A stretch of 8,432 bases of DNA from an uncultured Dehalococcoidia bacterium (GCA_937864275.1 CALMIW010000411.1:1-8432), one strand, 5' to 3'; shown: positions 1 through 6,051, counted from the first letter of the stretch. Made by a program: numbers and translations. The notes: generated by a model from the letters alone, not told the origin.

Positions 1-50
1 GGGCGTGGGCGGGTTGGCGGTCGATCCGGGTCGCGATTGGCCTCCGCCCC

Positions 51-856
51 TCAGTTCAGGCCGGTCAGCCAGACCAGGAGGACGCTGTTGAACTCCGCCG
101 GCCGCTCCTGGTGGAGCCAATGCCCGGTGCCTTCCCATCCCACCGCCTTCGACTTCGGGTGCTGGAACTGCGCGCGCTCCCAGGCGGCGACTGCAGAGGG
201 ATCGTTCCGGCCCGCGCGGAACGCGAGCGCCGGCGCCGCGATTCGCCCAAGTAGGCCTCGGCGGCGGGCCGCTCGCCGAAGGACTCCGGCGAAGCGAGCG
301 CCTCCATCGCCGCGGCCATCACCTGCTGGTCGAACGCGGCGATGCGCCGGGCATGCAGCGGCGGCAGGTGGGCCGGGGTTGCCGGCGAATAGAACGCGTT
401 GGCCGCGAACTGGAGCGCTGCGGCGTGGCCGGCAGGGCTCCGGAACGCCTCGATCATCGGCGCGAACGCCAGGAGCGTCCCCGGGTCGAAGCCGTAGGCG
501 GAATCGATCGGGACGACGGCGCGAACGGCTTCCGGGTGCTCGACGGCGAGCGCGACGACGGCGGCCCCTCCCATGGAATGGCCGAGCGCGACGAGCGGCC
601 CGCAACCAAGCTGGCCCGCGAGCGCGGCGAGGTCGGCGGCGTACTGCTTCGGTGTGTAGCCCCCGGCTGGGACCGACGAACGGCCATGCCCGCGGAGGTC
701 CGGCGCGATGCAGCGGTAGCCCGCCGCCTTCAGCGCCGGTATCTGCCAGGCCCAGTCGGAGCCATCGCAACTCCAGCCGTGGACGAGGAGCACCGGTGGG
801 CCTTCGCCCTCGTCGGTGTAGAACAGGCGGGCATCGTTGACTTCGGCGAACGGCAT
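51..856 (-). CDS. Alpha/beta hydrolase, interrupted by a one-base frameshift
   Basis: Alpha/beta-hydrolase-fold enzyme; the substrate cannot be told from sequence. The reading frame from ATG at 856 shows an oxyanion HGW (residues 26-28), the RGHGRS stretch (55-60) and a nucleophile elbow GHSMG with Ser94. Family resemblance stops abruptly after AEAYLG (about residue 204), where the frame becomes an Arg/Ser-rich tail ending at position 65. The adjacent frame resumes the family pattern at once (RIAAPALAF, then AGRNDP, then GTGHWLHQERP) and ends at 51. One G added at the GGG run (plus strand 246-248) would restore a 268-residue protein, a normal length, with candidate catalytic Asp219 and His246. 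As given, the product would lack both, so it is either a pseudogene or a sequencing error. ATG 856 is preferred over the upstream in-frame start at 898 because the fold begins right after it and a GGGAG lies just upstream. The gene diverges from the PhaE-like gene. Confidence 0.85.
246..248 (-). other. Frameshift point in the alpha/beta hydrolase gene
   Basis: This is a CCC run on the plus strand (GGG in the gene). The codons before it read Ala-Glu-Ala-Tyr-Leu-Gly in the start-codon frame. The codons after it read Arg-Ile-Ala-Ala-Pro-Ala-Leu in the next frame, the usual beta-strand that precedes the catalytic acid in this fold. A single missing G explains the switch. The short homopolymer suits a sequencing or assembly deletion, but a real mutation cannot be excluded. 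Confidence 0.7.
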
Positions 857-883
857 CGGAGGGCTCCCGGTTTGGTTGCCCGG

Positions 884-911
884 AATGTACTCCCCCACCG
901 GCGAACTTCAA
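884..911 (-). promoter_or_regulatory. Candidate sigma-70-type promoter for the hydrolase
   Basis: On the minus strand, TTGAAG (906-911, four of six matches to TTGACA) is followed after 16 nt by TACATT (884-889, four of six matches to TATAAT). This would place the transcript start about 20 nt before the ATG at 856. It lies in the 78-bp divergent gap and sits back to back with the -10 box of the PhaE-like gene. Assigned by eye only. Confidence 0.4.
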
Positions 912-921
912 TCGCAAACGG

Positions 922-927
922 TATACT
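922..927 (+). promoter_or_regulatory. -10 box of a probable leaderless transcript
   Basis: TATACT matches the -10 consensus at five of six positions and ends exactly 7 nt before the ATG at 935. Transcription would therefore start at or next to the A of the start codon. The 7 nt between (CCCGGGC) contain no Shine-Dalgarno sequence, and I see no good -35 element at 16-18 nt spacing. This TANNNT-N7-ATG arrangement is known for leaderless genes in several high-GC bacteria. Confidence 0.5.
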
Positions 928-934
928 CCCGGGC

Positions 935-1306
935 ATGACGCAGTCCGGCATCCCCGACCTCATGACGCAGTGGAAACAGATGAGCGACCAGTTCCTCAAG
1001 AGCTGGGGCCAGAGCTACGAGGCGTATACGAGTTCGGAAGAAGGCCAGACGCTCTCCGGCGAGATGGAGAAGAACTACGTCGCCGCCCGGGCGGCGATGG
1101 CGAAAGCCGCCCGCGAAGCCTACGGCCCGATCGTCGAGGCCGTCGGCGCGGTGCCGCTCACGGAGTTCCAGCGCCTCGCCGACCAGGTGCACACCGTCCT
1201 GCTCCGGCTGGACAAGATCGATGACGCCTTGAACGCCCTCCTGGCAGCCCAGGGGACGGCAGCTCCTGCGCCGCGCGCGAAGAAGAAGCCCGCCAAGAAG
1301 AAGTGA
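935..1306 (+). CDS. PhaE/phasin-like polyhydroxyalkanoate synthase-associated protein
   Basis: A 123-residue helical protein with no signal peptide or cysteine. Residues about 8-70 are amphipathic with Trp13 and Trp24, resembling the N-terminal part of PhaE-type subunits. Residues about 72-103 (VPLTEFQRLADQVH, then LRLDKIDDAL) resemble the C-terminal Pro-x-x-Glu/Leu-rich helix of class III/IV PHA synthase partners (PhaE/PhaR). The last residues (about 114-123) are an Ala/Pro/Lys tail, AKKKPAKKK, like the tails of DNA- or granule-binding phasins. It is far shorter than typical PhaE (over 300 residues), so it may be a reduced PhaE or a phasin. The likely role is binding or activating the PHA synthase encoded convergently at 1346-2392. 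The start at 935 is chosen over upstream in-frame codons because the upstream part is opposite the hydrolase gene and a -10 box sits 7 nt before this ATG. Confidence 0.82.
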   Translation: MTQSGIPDLMTQWKQMSDQFLKSWGQSYEAYTSSEEGQTLSGEMEKNYVAARAAMAKAAREAYGPIVEAVGAVPLTEFQRLADQVHTVLLRLDKIDDALNALLAAQGTAAPAPRAKKKPAKKK

Positions 1307-1311
1307 GCGTT

Positions 1312-1328
1312 GGCTGGCGAAGCCAGCC
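1312..1328. terminator. Hairpin between convergent genes, probable bidirectional terminator
   Basis: A perfect 7-bp inverted repeat, GGCTGGC (1312-1318) and GCCAGCC (1322-1328), surrounds a GAA loop. It starts 6 nt after the stop of the PhaE-like gene and lies 17 nt beyond the stop of the PHA synthase on the other strand. It is well placed to end both convergent transcripts. There is no clear T-tract on either side, so intrinsic termination would be imperfect. Confidence 0.5.
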
Positions 1329-1345
1329 GTCCGCCGCTTCCCGGT

Positions 1346-2392
1346 CTAGTCGTGCTCCTTCAGCCAGTTCAGCAGGGCGGGCCACACCTGTTGCTGGGCG
1401 CGCCGCCCGGCAATCACCGAAATGTGGCCACCTTCGAGTTCCATGAACTGCTTGTCCGTGCTCCCGACCGAATCGACGAGCGCACGGGCGCTCGCCGGCG
1501 GGACGATGTCATCGCGCGAGGCGCCGACCGCGAGCACCGGCACGGTCAGGTCCCGCAGGTTGACAGTCTCTCCAAGCACGCGGAATTTGCCCTGGAACAG
1601 TTCGTTGCCCTGGTAGAAGTGGCGCACCCAGCCGCGGAAGAACTGCTTCGGAAGCGGCAGCCACTCGCTCGCCCAGCGGTTCATCGCTTTGTAGCCGACG
1701 AGCCACTGCGGATTGGTGACGTTCTGCAGGAGCGATTGCGCCTGCGAGATGTCTCCCATCGGGTTCAGCATCTTGAAGCCCGAGCGGATGAACTCCGCCG
1801 GCATCAGGTCGAACGTCTCGAGGATCGCGTCGACGTCGAACTTGTCGTCGTCGGTCATCCGCGGGAATTCGCCGATGCTGAAGTCGATCGGCCCGACGAT
1901 CGCGAGGTAGTTCTTCACCGGGAGGCCGGGCTGAGCGGCGATGGCCGCGCTGCTCATGGGCACGCCCATGCAGTAGCCGAAGGCGGTGACGCCATCGGCG
2001 CCCGAATGGCGGACGGCCTGTTGGATCAGCGACGGGATCATGTCGGCGATGACATCGTCCATCCCCATGTCGCGGTCTTCGGGCCCGAAGACCCCCCAGT
2101 CGCAGAGGTAGAACGGGACGCCCTGTTCGTAGAGGAACTCGGCGAACGACTCCTCCGGGCGAAGGTCGAAGATGTACGGCCGGCTGATGCCCAGGTAGGG
2201 GAAGAGCACGAGCGGCGTCTTGAACCGGCCGCCGTCTTTCGGCGGGGAGTAGTACAGCTTTGCCTTGCCGCGGAATCCCGCGAGCACCCTGCGCGAAAGC
2301 GCGACCGGCGCCGGTGCGCCGAAAGCATCGCGCAATCCCTGCGCGAGCTTCAGGAGTTCCTGGTCGGTCTCGAAAGCCGGCGCCTCGGTCAT
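1346..2392 (-). CDS. phaC: Poly(3-hydroxyalkanoate) synthase, class III type (PhaC)
   Basis: Polymerises (R)-3-hydroxyacyl-CoA into storage polyester on cytoplasmic granules. The 348-residue protein has the class III length (about 355). It shows the lipase-like box in which serine is replaced by cysteine, GYCMG, with Cys141; a catalytic Asp in GASRDDIVPP (Asp294); and a catalytic His in EGGHISVIAGRRA (His323). As I recall, the Allochromatium vinosum class III enzyme uses Cys149, Asp302 and His331; all three sit at the same offset of 8. Family stretches such as LVLFPYLGISRPYIFDL (61-77) and FYLCDWG (94-100) are present. The usual second Gly after the box is Val144. The start at 2392 is chosen because GGGGAG lies about 10 nt upstream; an upstream in-frame extension to 2665 would overlap the next gene and is not family-like. 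Class III synthases need a PhaE partner, and the gene at 935-1306 is the candidate. Confidence 0.93.
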   Translation of the reverse strand: MTEAPAFETDQELLKLAQGLRDAFGAPAPVALSRRVLAGFRGKAKLYYSPPKDGGRFKTPLVLFPYLGISRPYIFDLRPEESFAEFLYEQGVPFYLCDWGVFGPEDRDMGMDDVIADMIPSLIQQAVRHSGADGVTAFGYCMGVPMSSAAIAAQPGLPVKNYLAIVGPIDFSIGEFPRMTDDDKFDVDAILETFDLMPAEFIRSGFKMLNPMGDISQAQSLLQNVTNPQWLVGYKAMNRWASEWLPLPKQFFRGWVRHFYQGNELFQGKFRVLGETVNLRDLTVPVLAVGASRDDIVPPASARALVDSVGSTDKQFMELEGGHISVIAGRRAQQQVWPALLNWLKEHD

Positions 2393-2421
2393 GTGGTGCT
2401 GTCTCCCCGCGTTTGGCGCGG

Positions 2422-2430
2422 AGTGTAGCA
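2422..2430 (-). promoter_or_regulatory. Candidate extended -10 element for phaC
   Basis: On the minus strand, TGCTACACT fits an extended -10 (TGnTAnnnT) and lies about 30 nt before the phaC ATG, leaving a leader of roughly 22 nt that contains the GGGGAG ribosome-binding site. No convincing -35 is visible. If real, phaC is transcribed separately from the lipoprotein gene that ends 85 bp upstream. Confidence 0.28.
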
Positions 2431-2477
2431 CCGCACCCCGTCTCTCACAGGCCGGCCCCGCTAACCGCGCCCCCGGC

Positions 2478-3620
2478 TCAGAGCCCGGCGCACTCCGGGC
2501 GGGATTCGAACAGCCGCTCGATCTCGGGAGCGTTGAAGTTGTCGAGCTGGTCGAAGCCCGCGGCCGCGTCGTCGAAGGCATCGCCGATCCCGGCGGCCAG
2601 GTTCTCGACGTCGGTGCGCGTCTGTGCGGGGTTCGTCGTGTTGATCTTGCTCGCGTCGGCGACAAGCGTGTCGAAGACCTTCACGAGCTCGCCGGCGGTA
2701 TCAACGAAGACCTTGTGGATCTTCCCGCCGTCGTTGACGTCCGGGGCCTTGAGCGCGGTGATTTCCTTCTGGAGGTTCTTCGTCTCGGTCTGGCCGAGCT
2801 TCAGGAAGTCCACCAGCAGGCGCTTGATCGAGGCGCCATCCCCGCTGGACCTGTCCAAAGCGGACTGGAAGGTGGTGTTGGCATCCTCCAGGTCGGTCAC
2901 CCAGCCCTGGAACGAACTGCAGATGCCGGCGACCCATTTCTCGTTGGTGGTGTTCGCAGGGGACGCCGTCCGCGTCGCCACCGGGCTGCGGCCGGCAGTC
3001 GTGGTGCGCGTCGCAGCCGGGGTGGGCTCGTCGTCGCCGTCATCGCCCGTGGCCGAATCGCTGCTGAAGATCGTGCCCGAGCAGTCTTCGTCGTCATCGA
3101 TTTCGTCGATCAGGTCCTCGACGTCGTCGTAGTCGTCCGCCAGGTCTTCGAGCTCGCTGCGGAAGTCCGGCTCTTCCATCTCGGAAGAGATCTCGATGAA
3201 CTGCGCGAAGAAATCGTCGCCGTCGTCGTCGATGTCATCGACGGCGTCTCCAAGGTCCTTTATCAGTTTGTCGTTCGCCTCGAACTGGTCCTTGAAGGCC
3301 TCGACGACCTTGTCGCCGCCCTCGATGTCGGGCTGGCCGAGCTTATCGAAGGCGCTGCGGAAGTCCTTCTGCGCTTCCTTCTGGGCGTCGATCGCCTTGG
3401 CGAAGGCCGCCTTGGCCTCTTTGTTGTCGTCGAACTCCTCATCGAGGAAGCTGCCGGCCTCGTCGCTCGCATCGTCGAAATCGGCGGCGGCATCGCAGAG
3501 GTCGGCCACCCAATCGTCCATGGCAACTTTCTTGGTATCGGATCCACAGGCGAACAGCAGCGAACCCAGCGGGAGGATCGCGATGAGAAGGGAGAGACGA
3601 GTGATCAGTCCAGGACGCAT
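2478..3620 (-). CDS. Two-domain acidic lipoprotein with paired-cysteine repeats
   Basis: Function unknown. The 380-residue protein starts with a lipoprotein signal peptide: a hydrophobic stretch at 8-24, then LLFAC with Cys25 as the lipidation site, followed by GSD. Domain 1 (about 31-186) has WVADLC (Trp37, Cys42), GQPDIEGG (95-102) and an acidic end DDDEDC (Cys180). A Thr/Pro/Ala-rich linker (about 188-226) leads to domain 2 (about 227-380), with WVAGIC (Trp229, Cys234), APDVNDGG (292-299) and RPEC (Cys377). Apart from Cys25, the only cysteines are these two pairs, which suggests one disulfide per domain outside the cell. Domain 1 is extremely rich in Asp/Glu; domain 2 is less acidic and more diverged. 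Both are predicted mostly helical. It is paralogous to the genes at 3725 and 4285. GGAGGG lies 10 nt before the ATG. phaC follows 85 bp downstream on the same strand, with no evident functional link. Confidence 0.88.
   Translation of the reverse strand: MRPGLITRLSLLIAILPLGSLLFACGSDTKKVAMDDWVADLCDAAADFDDASDEAGSFLDEEFDDNKEAKAAFAKAIDAQKEAQKDFRSAFDKLGQPDIEGGDKVVEAFKDQFEANDKLIKDLGDAVDDIDDDGDDFFAQFIEISSEMEEPDFRSELEDLADDYDDVEDLIDEIDDDEDCSGTIFSSDSATGDDGDDEPTPAATRTTTAGRSPVATRTASPANTTNEKWVAGICSSFQGWVTDLEDANTTFQSALDRSSGDGASIKRLLVDFLKLGQTETKNLQKEITALKAPDVNDGGKIHKVFVDTAGELVKVFDTLVADASKINTTNPAQTRTDVENLAAGIGDAFDDAAAGFDQLDNFNAPEIERLFESRPECAGL
3307..3340. repeat. 34-bp exact direct repeat, copy 1 (inside the two-domain lipoprotein gene)
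   Basis: These 34 bases are identical to 4529-4562 and encode the central GQPDIEGGDKVV part of domain 1. The identity ends at both edges (preceding base G versus C, following base G versus C). The surrounding coding sequence is clearly more diverged, so this is the best-conserved piece of the paralogous pair. Confidence 0.8.
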
Positions 3621-3689
3621 GAAGGCAGAGCCCTCCGTGGTAATACCGGCATTCTGGGGGGCGATCCGGTAGCGGGACAGTGCGGGAAA

Positions 3690-3703
3690 GCCCCGATGGG
3701 GGC
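3690..3703 (-). terminator. Short hairpin after the middle lipoprotein gene, possible terminator
   Basis: On the minus strand, GCCCC (3699-3703) and GGGGC (3690-3694) pair around a 4-nt loop and are followed directly by TTT (3687-3689). The hairpin lies about 20 nt beyond the stop of the gene at 3725. The stem is only 5 bp and the T-tract is three bases, so termination may be partial. It separates the two-gene operon from the two-domain lipoprotein gene. Confidence 0.4.
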
Positions 3704-3724
3704 CGCAGGAAACCCGCGCCGGTG

Positions 3725-4273
3725 CTAGCTCGCGAAGAGGAAGCCGGCGCAGTTCTCGTCCTCATCGATGAGTTCGATGATGTCGTCGGCATCGGCCGCG
3801 CCCGTGTCTTCCAGCATCTCCGCGAGGTCCGCCAGGTCCATACCGAAGAACTCATCATCCACGGCGGCGACGAGTTCTTCGTTCTTCTCGTCGAGCGCTT
3901 TTACGCGCCGCTCGCCCCGGGCAAGGTTGTCTTTCTCTTCGGCTACCCAGTCCTGGACGGCCCTGGCGATCGCATCGCCGCCACGGACATCGGGCTGGCC
4001 GGCGTCCTTCGCCTCTGCCGCGAACTCGTCGAGCGCATCGCCGTAGTCGTCGACGTAGTCATAGAAGGCTTCCCGGAGGTCTTCGCCGTCATCGCCGGAG
4101 ACGGCGTCGTAGTCGTCAAACGCTTCGAACTCGGCCTCGTCCAGGTCTTCGACCGCATCGCAGATGTCGTCGACCCAGTCCTCTGCATCCACCTTTTCGG
4201 CGCCATCCGAACCGCAGGAGGCCACCAGGACCGCGGCGCCGAGGACGTGCAGAAGGAACAGCCTGCGGAGCAT
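3725..4273 (-). CDS. Acidic lipoprotein with one paired-cysteine domain
   Basis: Function unknown. The 182-residue protein has a lipoprotein signal peptide: MLRR, a hydrophobic core (5-18), then VASC with Cys20, followed by GSDG. The mature part is one copy of the domain found in the neighbouring genes: EDWVDDIC (Trp33, Cys38), GQPDVRGG (92-99) and LIDEDENC (Cys175) just before the C-terminus. These are the only cysteines besides Cys20. It is highly acidic and rich in Asp, Glu and Ala, probably helical. The start is either ATG at 4273 or the adjacent GTG at 4276; ATG is chosen because GAGGG lies 8 nt before it. That ribosome-binding site overlaps the TGA stop of the upstream paralog (4285-4287), so the two genes are probably cotranscribed and translationally coupled. 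Expected to sit on the outer face of the cytoplasmic membrane. Confidence 0.87.
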   Translation of the reverse strand: MLRRLFLLHVLGAAVLVASCGSDGAEKVDAEDWVDDICDAVEDLDEAEFEAFDDYDAVSGDDGEDLREAFYDYVDDYGDALDEFAAEAKDAGQPDVRGGDAIARAVQDWVAEEKDNLARGERRVKALDEKNEELVAAVDDEFFGMDLADLAEMLEDTGAADADDIIELIDEDENCAGFLFAS

Positions 4274-4284
4274 CACACCATCCC

Positions 4285-4845
4285 TCAGGAATTAAAGAGT
4301 ATCGCCGCGCACTCTTCGTCTTCATCGATGAGGTCGATGAGGTCGTCGACGTCGTTCTCGTTGATGTCCTCGAGTTCGTCGCGGAGGTCGGTCTCATCGA
4401 CGTCGGTCAGGACGTCGAACAGCTGGTCGGCGAAGTCGTCGTCGTCTTCGTCGAGCTTGTTCACATCCGACTGGAAGTCCTTGAGGATCTCCTTCTGCTC
4501 CTTCGCGTGGTCGCGGAAGGCTTGGACCACCTTGTCGCCGCCCTCGATGTCGGGCTGGCCGACGTCCTCGACATCCTCGATGAGCGTGTCGATCGCTTTG
4601 TTCATGCCCGTGACCATCTCGTCGATGGCGTCTTTCAGTTCGGCGGAGTCGTCCTCATCCGCGTCGGCGAGCGGCTCGACCGCCTCGCTCGTGGCGTCGT
4701 CGAAGTCCCGGGCCTTCTCGCACACGTCAGCGACCCAATCTTCGGCATCTACCTTCTCGAGGCTGTCGCCGCCGCCCCAGGCAAACCCGAGCGACGCGAC
4801 GGCGGCGATGGCGGCAAACGCGCCGGACCGGAAAGAAAGCAGCAC
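4285..4845 (-). CDS. Acidic exported protein with one paired-cysteine domain, lipobox cysteine missing
   Basis: Function unknown. The 186-residue paralog of the two downstream genes has an N-terminal hydrophobic segment (about 9-22) that ends in LGFAW rather than the LLFAC and VASC of its paralogs: the lipobox cysteine is Trp23 (TGG). The mature part matches the family: EDWVADVC (Trp37, Cys42), GQPDIEGG (96-103) and LIDEDEEC (Cys179), with only these two cysteines. It is very rich in Asp/Glu, including LDEDDDDF (131-138). Without the cysteine it may be cleaved by signal peptidase I (Ala22 at -1) and released, or stay anchored by its signal segment. The start is GTG at 4845; no nearby in-frame ATG gives a signal peptide, and a weak GGGGA lies about 8 nt upstream. 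It is the first gene of a probable operon with the gene at 3725, separated by about 11 nt. Confidence 0.85.
   Translation of the reverse strand: MLLSFRSGAFAAIAAVASLGFAWGGGDSLEKVDAEDWVADVCEKARDFDDATSEAVEPLADADEDDSAELKDAIDEMVTGMNKAIDTLIEDVEDVGQPDIEGGDKVVQAFRDHAKEQKEILKDFQSDVNKLDEDDDDFADQLFDVLTDVDETDLRDELEDINENDVDDLIDLIDEDEECAAILFNS
4529..4562. repeat. 34-bp exact direct repeat, copy 2 (inside the first acidic paralog)
   Basis: Identical to 3307-3340 in the same orientation and at the corresponding place in the coding sequence (GQPDIEGGDKVV). The middle paralog has a related but diverged version near 3970-4000, encoding GQPDVRGGD. The pattern fits a duplication with local conservation or gene conversion and not a mobile repeat. 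Confidence 0.8.
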
Positions 4846-4885
4846 AGTGATTCCCCGCGCCCCCGCTTGAAAGGAGGCTCGCGGG

Positions 4886-4891
4886 ATTATG
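4886..4891 (-). promoter_or_regulatory. Candidate -10 box for the acidic paralog operon
   Basis: On the minus strand, CATAAT matches the -10 consensus at five of six positions, in an otherwise GC-rich gap just after the aminotransferase stop. A start about 7 nt further would give a leader of some 34 nt before the GTG at 4845. I find no good -35 at 16-18 nt spacing. It would let the acidic protein genes be transcribed apart from the aminotransferase. Confidence 0.33.
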
Positions 4892-4902
4892 CCACAGCCC
4901 TA

Positions 4903-6051
4903 TCAGGCGTGGAGGATCTCGCGGATTGCCTGGCAGACTTCATCAACCTCGGCGTTGCTCAGTCCCGGGTACATCGGCAGCGTCACTTCCCCGGCAAAGA
5001 AGCGCTCGGCGACGGGGAAGTCCCCTTCCTTCCAAAGGCCCAGCTTCTTGTAGGCGGTGTGGTAGTGCAGCGGGATGAAGTGCACCGAGGTGCCGATGCC
5101 GCGCTCCGAGAGCCCCCGGATGATGTCGTCCCGGGTGGCCCCGGCGCCGTCGCGGACACGGACCATGAAGATGTGCCAGGGGTGGCGGTTCTCCTCGCTG
5201 AAGGCGGGGAGGATGATGTCCGGCTCATCGCGCAGGTTCGCGATGTAGCGCTGCGCGACGCGCGTCCGCTCCTCGATGAACTGCTCCAGGCGGCCGAGCT
5301 GGCTCCGCCCGAGAGCCGCGGCAATGTCTGTCAGGTTGTCCTTGAACCCGAACTCTTCGATGTCGTAGCGCCAGGTGCCGCCTGCGCCATAGCGGTTGTA
5401 GGCGTCCTTGGACATGCCGTGCAGCGTCAGCTTGCGGACGCGCGCGCTCAGTTCTTCGTCGTCGGTCGCGAGCGCGCCGCCCTCGCCCGTGGTCATGGTC
5501 TTGTTCGCGTAGAAGCTGAAGGCGGCGGCATCGCTCAGGCTGCCGCACGGCCGGCCGCGGTAGAAGGTGCCGATCGCGTGAGCCGCGTCCTCCAACACCT
5601 TGAGGTTGTGCCGGCGGGCGATGTCCATGATCGCGTCCATGTCGCACGGCTCGCCGGAAATGTGGACCGGGAGGATCACCCGGGTGTTCGGCGTAATTGC
5701 GCGCTCGATGAGTTCCGGGTCGATGTTGGCGTCGGCCTCGCGCACGTCCACCAGCACCGGAGTCGCGCCGGTATGCATCACGACGTTGGCCGTGGCCGTG
5801 AACGTGTACGGCGTCGTGATCACCTCGTCGCCGGGGCCGAGGTCCCAGGCCGCCAGGCAGAGGTGCATCGCCGCTGTGGCAGAGTTCACGGCGTTCACGT
5901 ACTTCGCGCCGGTATACGTCGCGAGCTCTTCTTCGAGTGCCTTCACCTGGCTCGCGGTCGTCAGCCAACCGCTTCGGAGGACGCCCTCCACTGCCGCGAT
6001 GTCGCCCTCATCGAGTTCGACTTTGACGAATGGGATCTTCAGTTCGACCAC
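4903..6051 (-). CDS. DegT/DnrJ/EryC1/StrS-family aminotransferase
   Basis: PLP-dependent enzyme of the sugar aminotransferase family, which usually transfers an amino group from glutamate to a keto-sugar nucleotide for surface polysaccharide or glycoconjugate synthesis. The 382 residues are full family length. Visible motifs are SGWLTTASQV (27-36), the cofactor phosphate-binding NSATAA (56-61), VLEDAAHA with Asp155 and His158, and SFYANKTMTTGEGG with Lys184 as the Schiff-base lysine. FKDNLTDIAAALGRSQL (236-252) and the VHFIPLHYH region match the ArnB/PseC-like branch, but the sugar substrate cannot be fixed. The start is GTG at 6051: the family begins a few residues before IPFVKVEL and there is no Met nearby. 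No Shine-Dalgarno is visible and a TACGCT lies 6 nt upstream, so it may be leaderless. No nucleotide-sugar dehydratase or glycosyltransferase is in the window, so its pathway lies elsewhere. Confidence 0.94.
   Translation of the reverse strand: MVELKIPFVKVELDEGDIAAVEGVLRSGWLTTASQVKALEEELATYTGAKYVNAVNSATAAMHLCLAAWDLGPGDEVITTPYTFTATANVVMHTGATPVLVDVREADANIDPELIERAITPNTRVILPVHISGEPCDMDAIMDIARRHNLKVLEDAAHAIGTFYRGRPCGSLSDAAAFSFYANKTMTTGEGGALATDDEELSARVRKLTLHGMSKDAYNRYGAGGTWRYDIEEFGFKDNLTDIAAALGRSQLGRLEQFIEERTRVAQRYIANLRDEPDIILPAFSEENRHPWHIFMVRVRDGAGATRDDIIRGLSERGIGTSVHFIPLHYHTAYKKLGLWKEGDFPVAERFFAGEVTLPMYPGLSNAEVDEVCQAIREILHA

Noticed and set aside
3080..3260. Trinucleotide-rich low-complexity stretch (runs of GTC, ATC and TCG), considered as a tandem repeat or microsatellite.
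   Set aside because: The period is explained by Asp/Glu codons of the lipoprotein on the other strand; there is no exact repeated unit with constant spacing, so it is coding composition and not a repeat array.
2265..3728. Plus-strand frame of 487 codons opposite the large lipoprotein, with a Val/Leu/Asp-rich product.
   Set aside because: It is the complement of the Asp/Glu-rich repeats. The minus-strand reading has a signal peptide, ribosome-binding site and paralogs, which the plus-strand reading lacks.
4862..4885. Inverted CCCGC and GCGGG around a 14-nt loop, considered as a terminator for the aminotransferase.
   Set aside because: The stem is only 5 bp with a long loop and has no T-tract on the minus strand; it overlaps the leader of the next gene and could arise by chance at this GC content.
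4870..4893. AAGGAGG followed by an ATG on the plus strand at about 4891, looking like a ribosome-binding site and start.
   Set aside because: The spacing to the ATG is about 14 nt and the frame runs opposite the aminotransferase C-terminus without family features.
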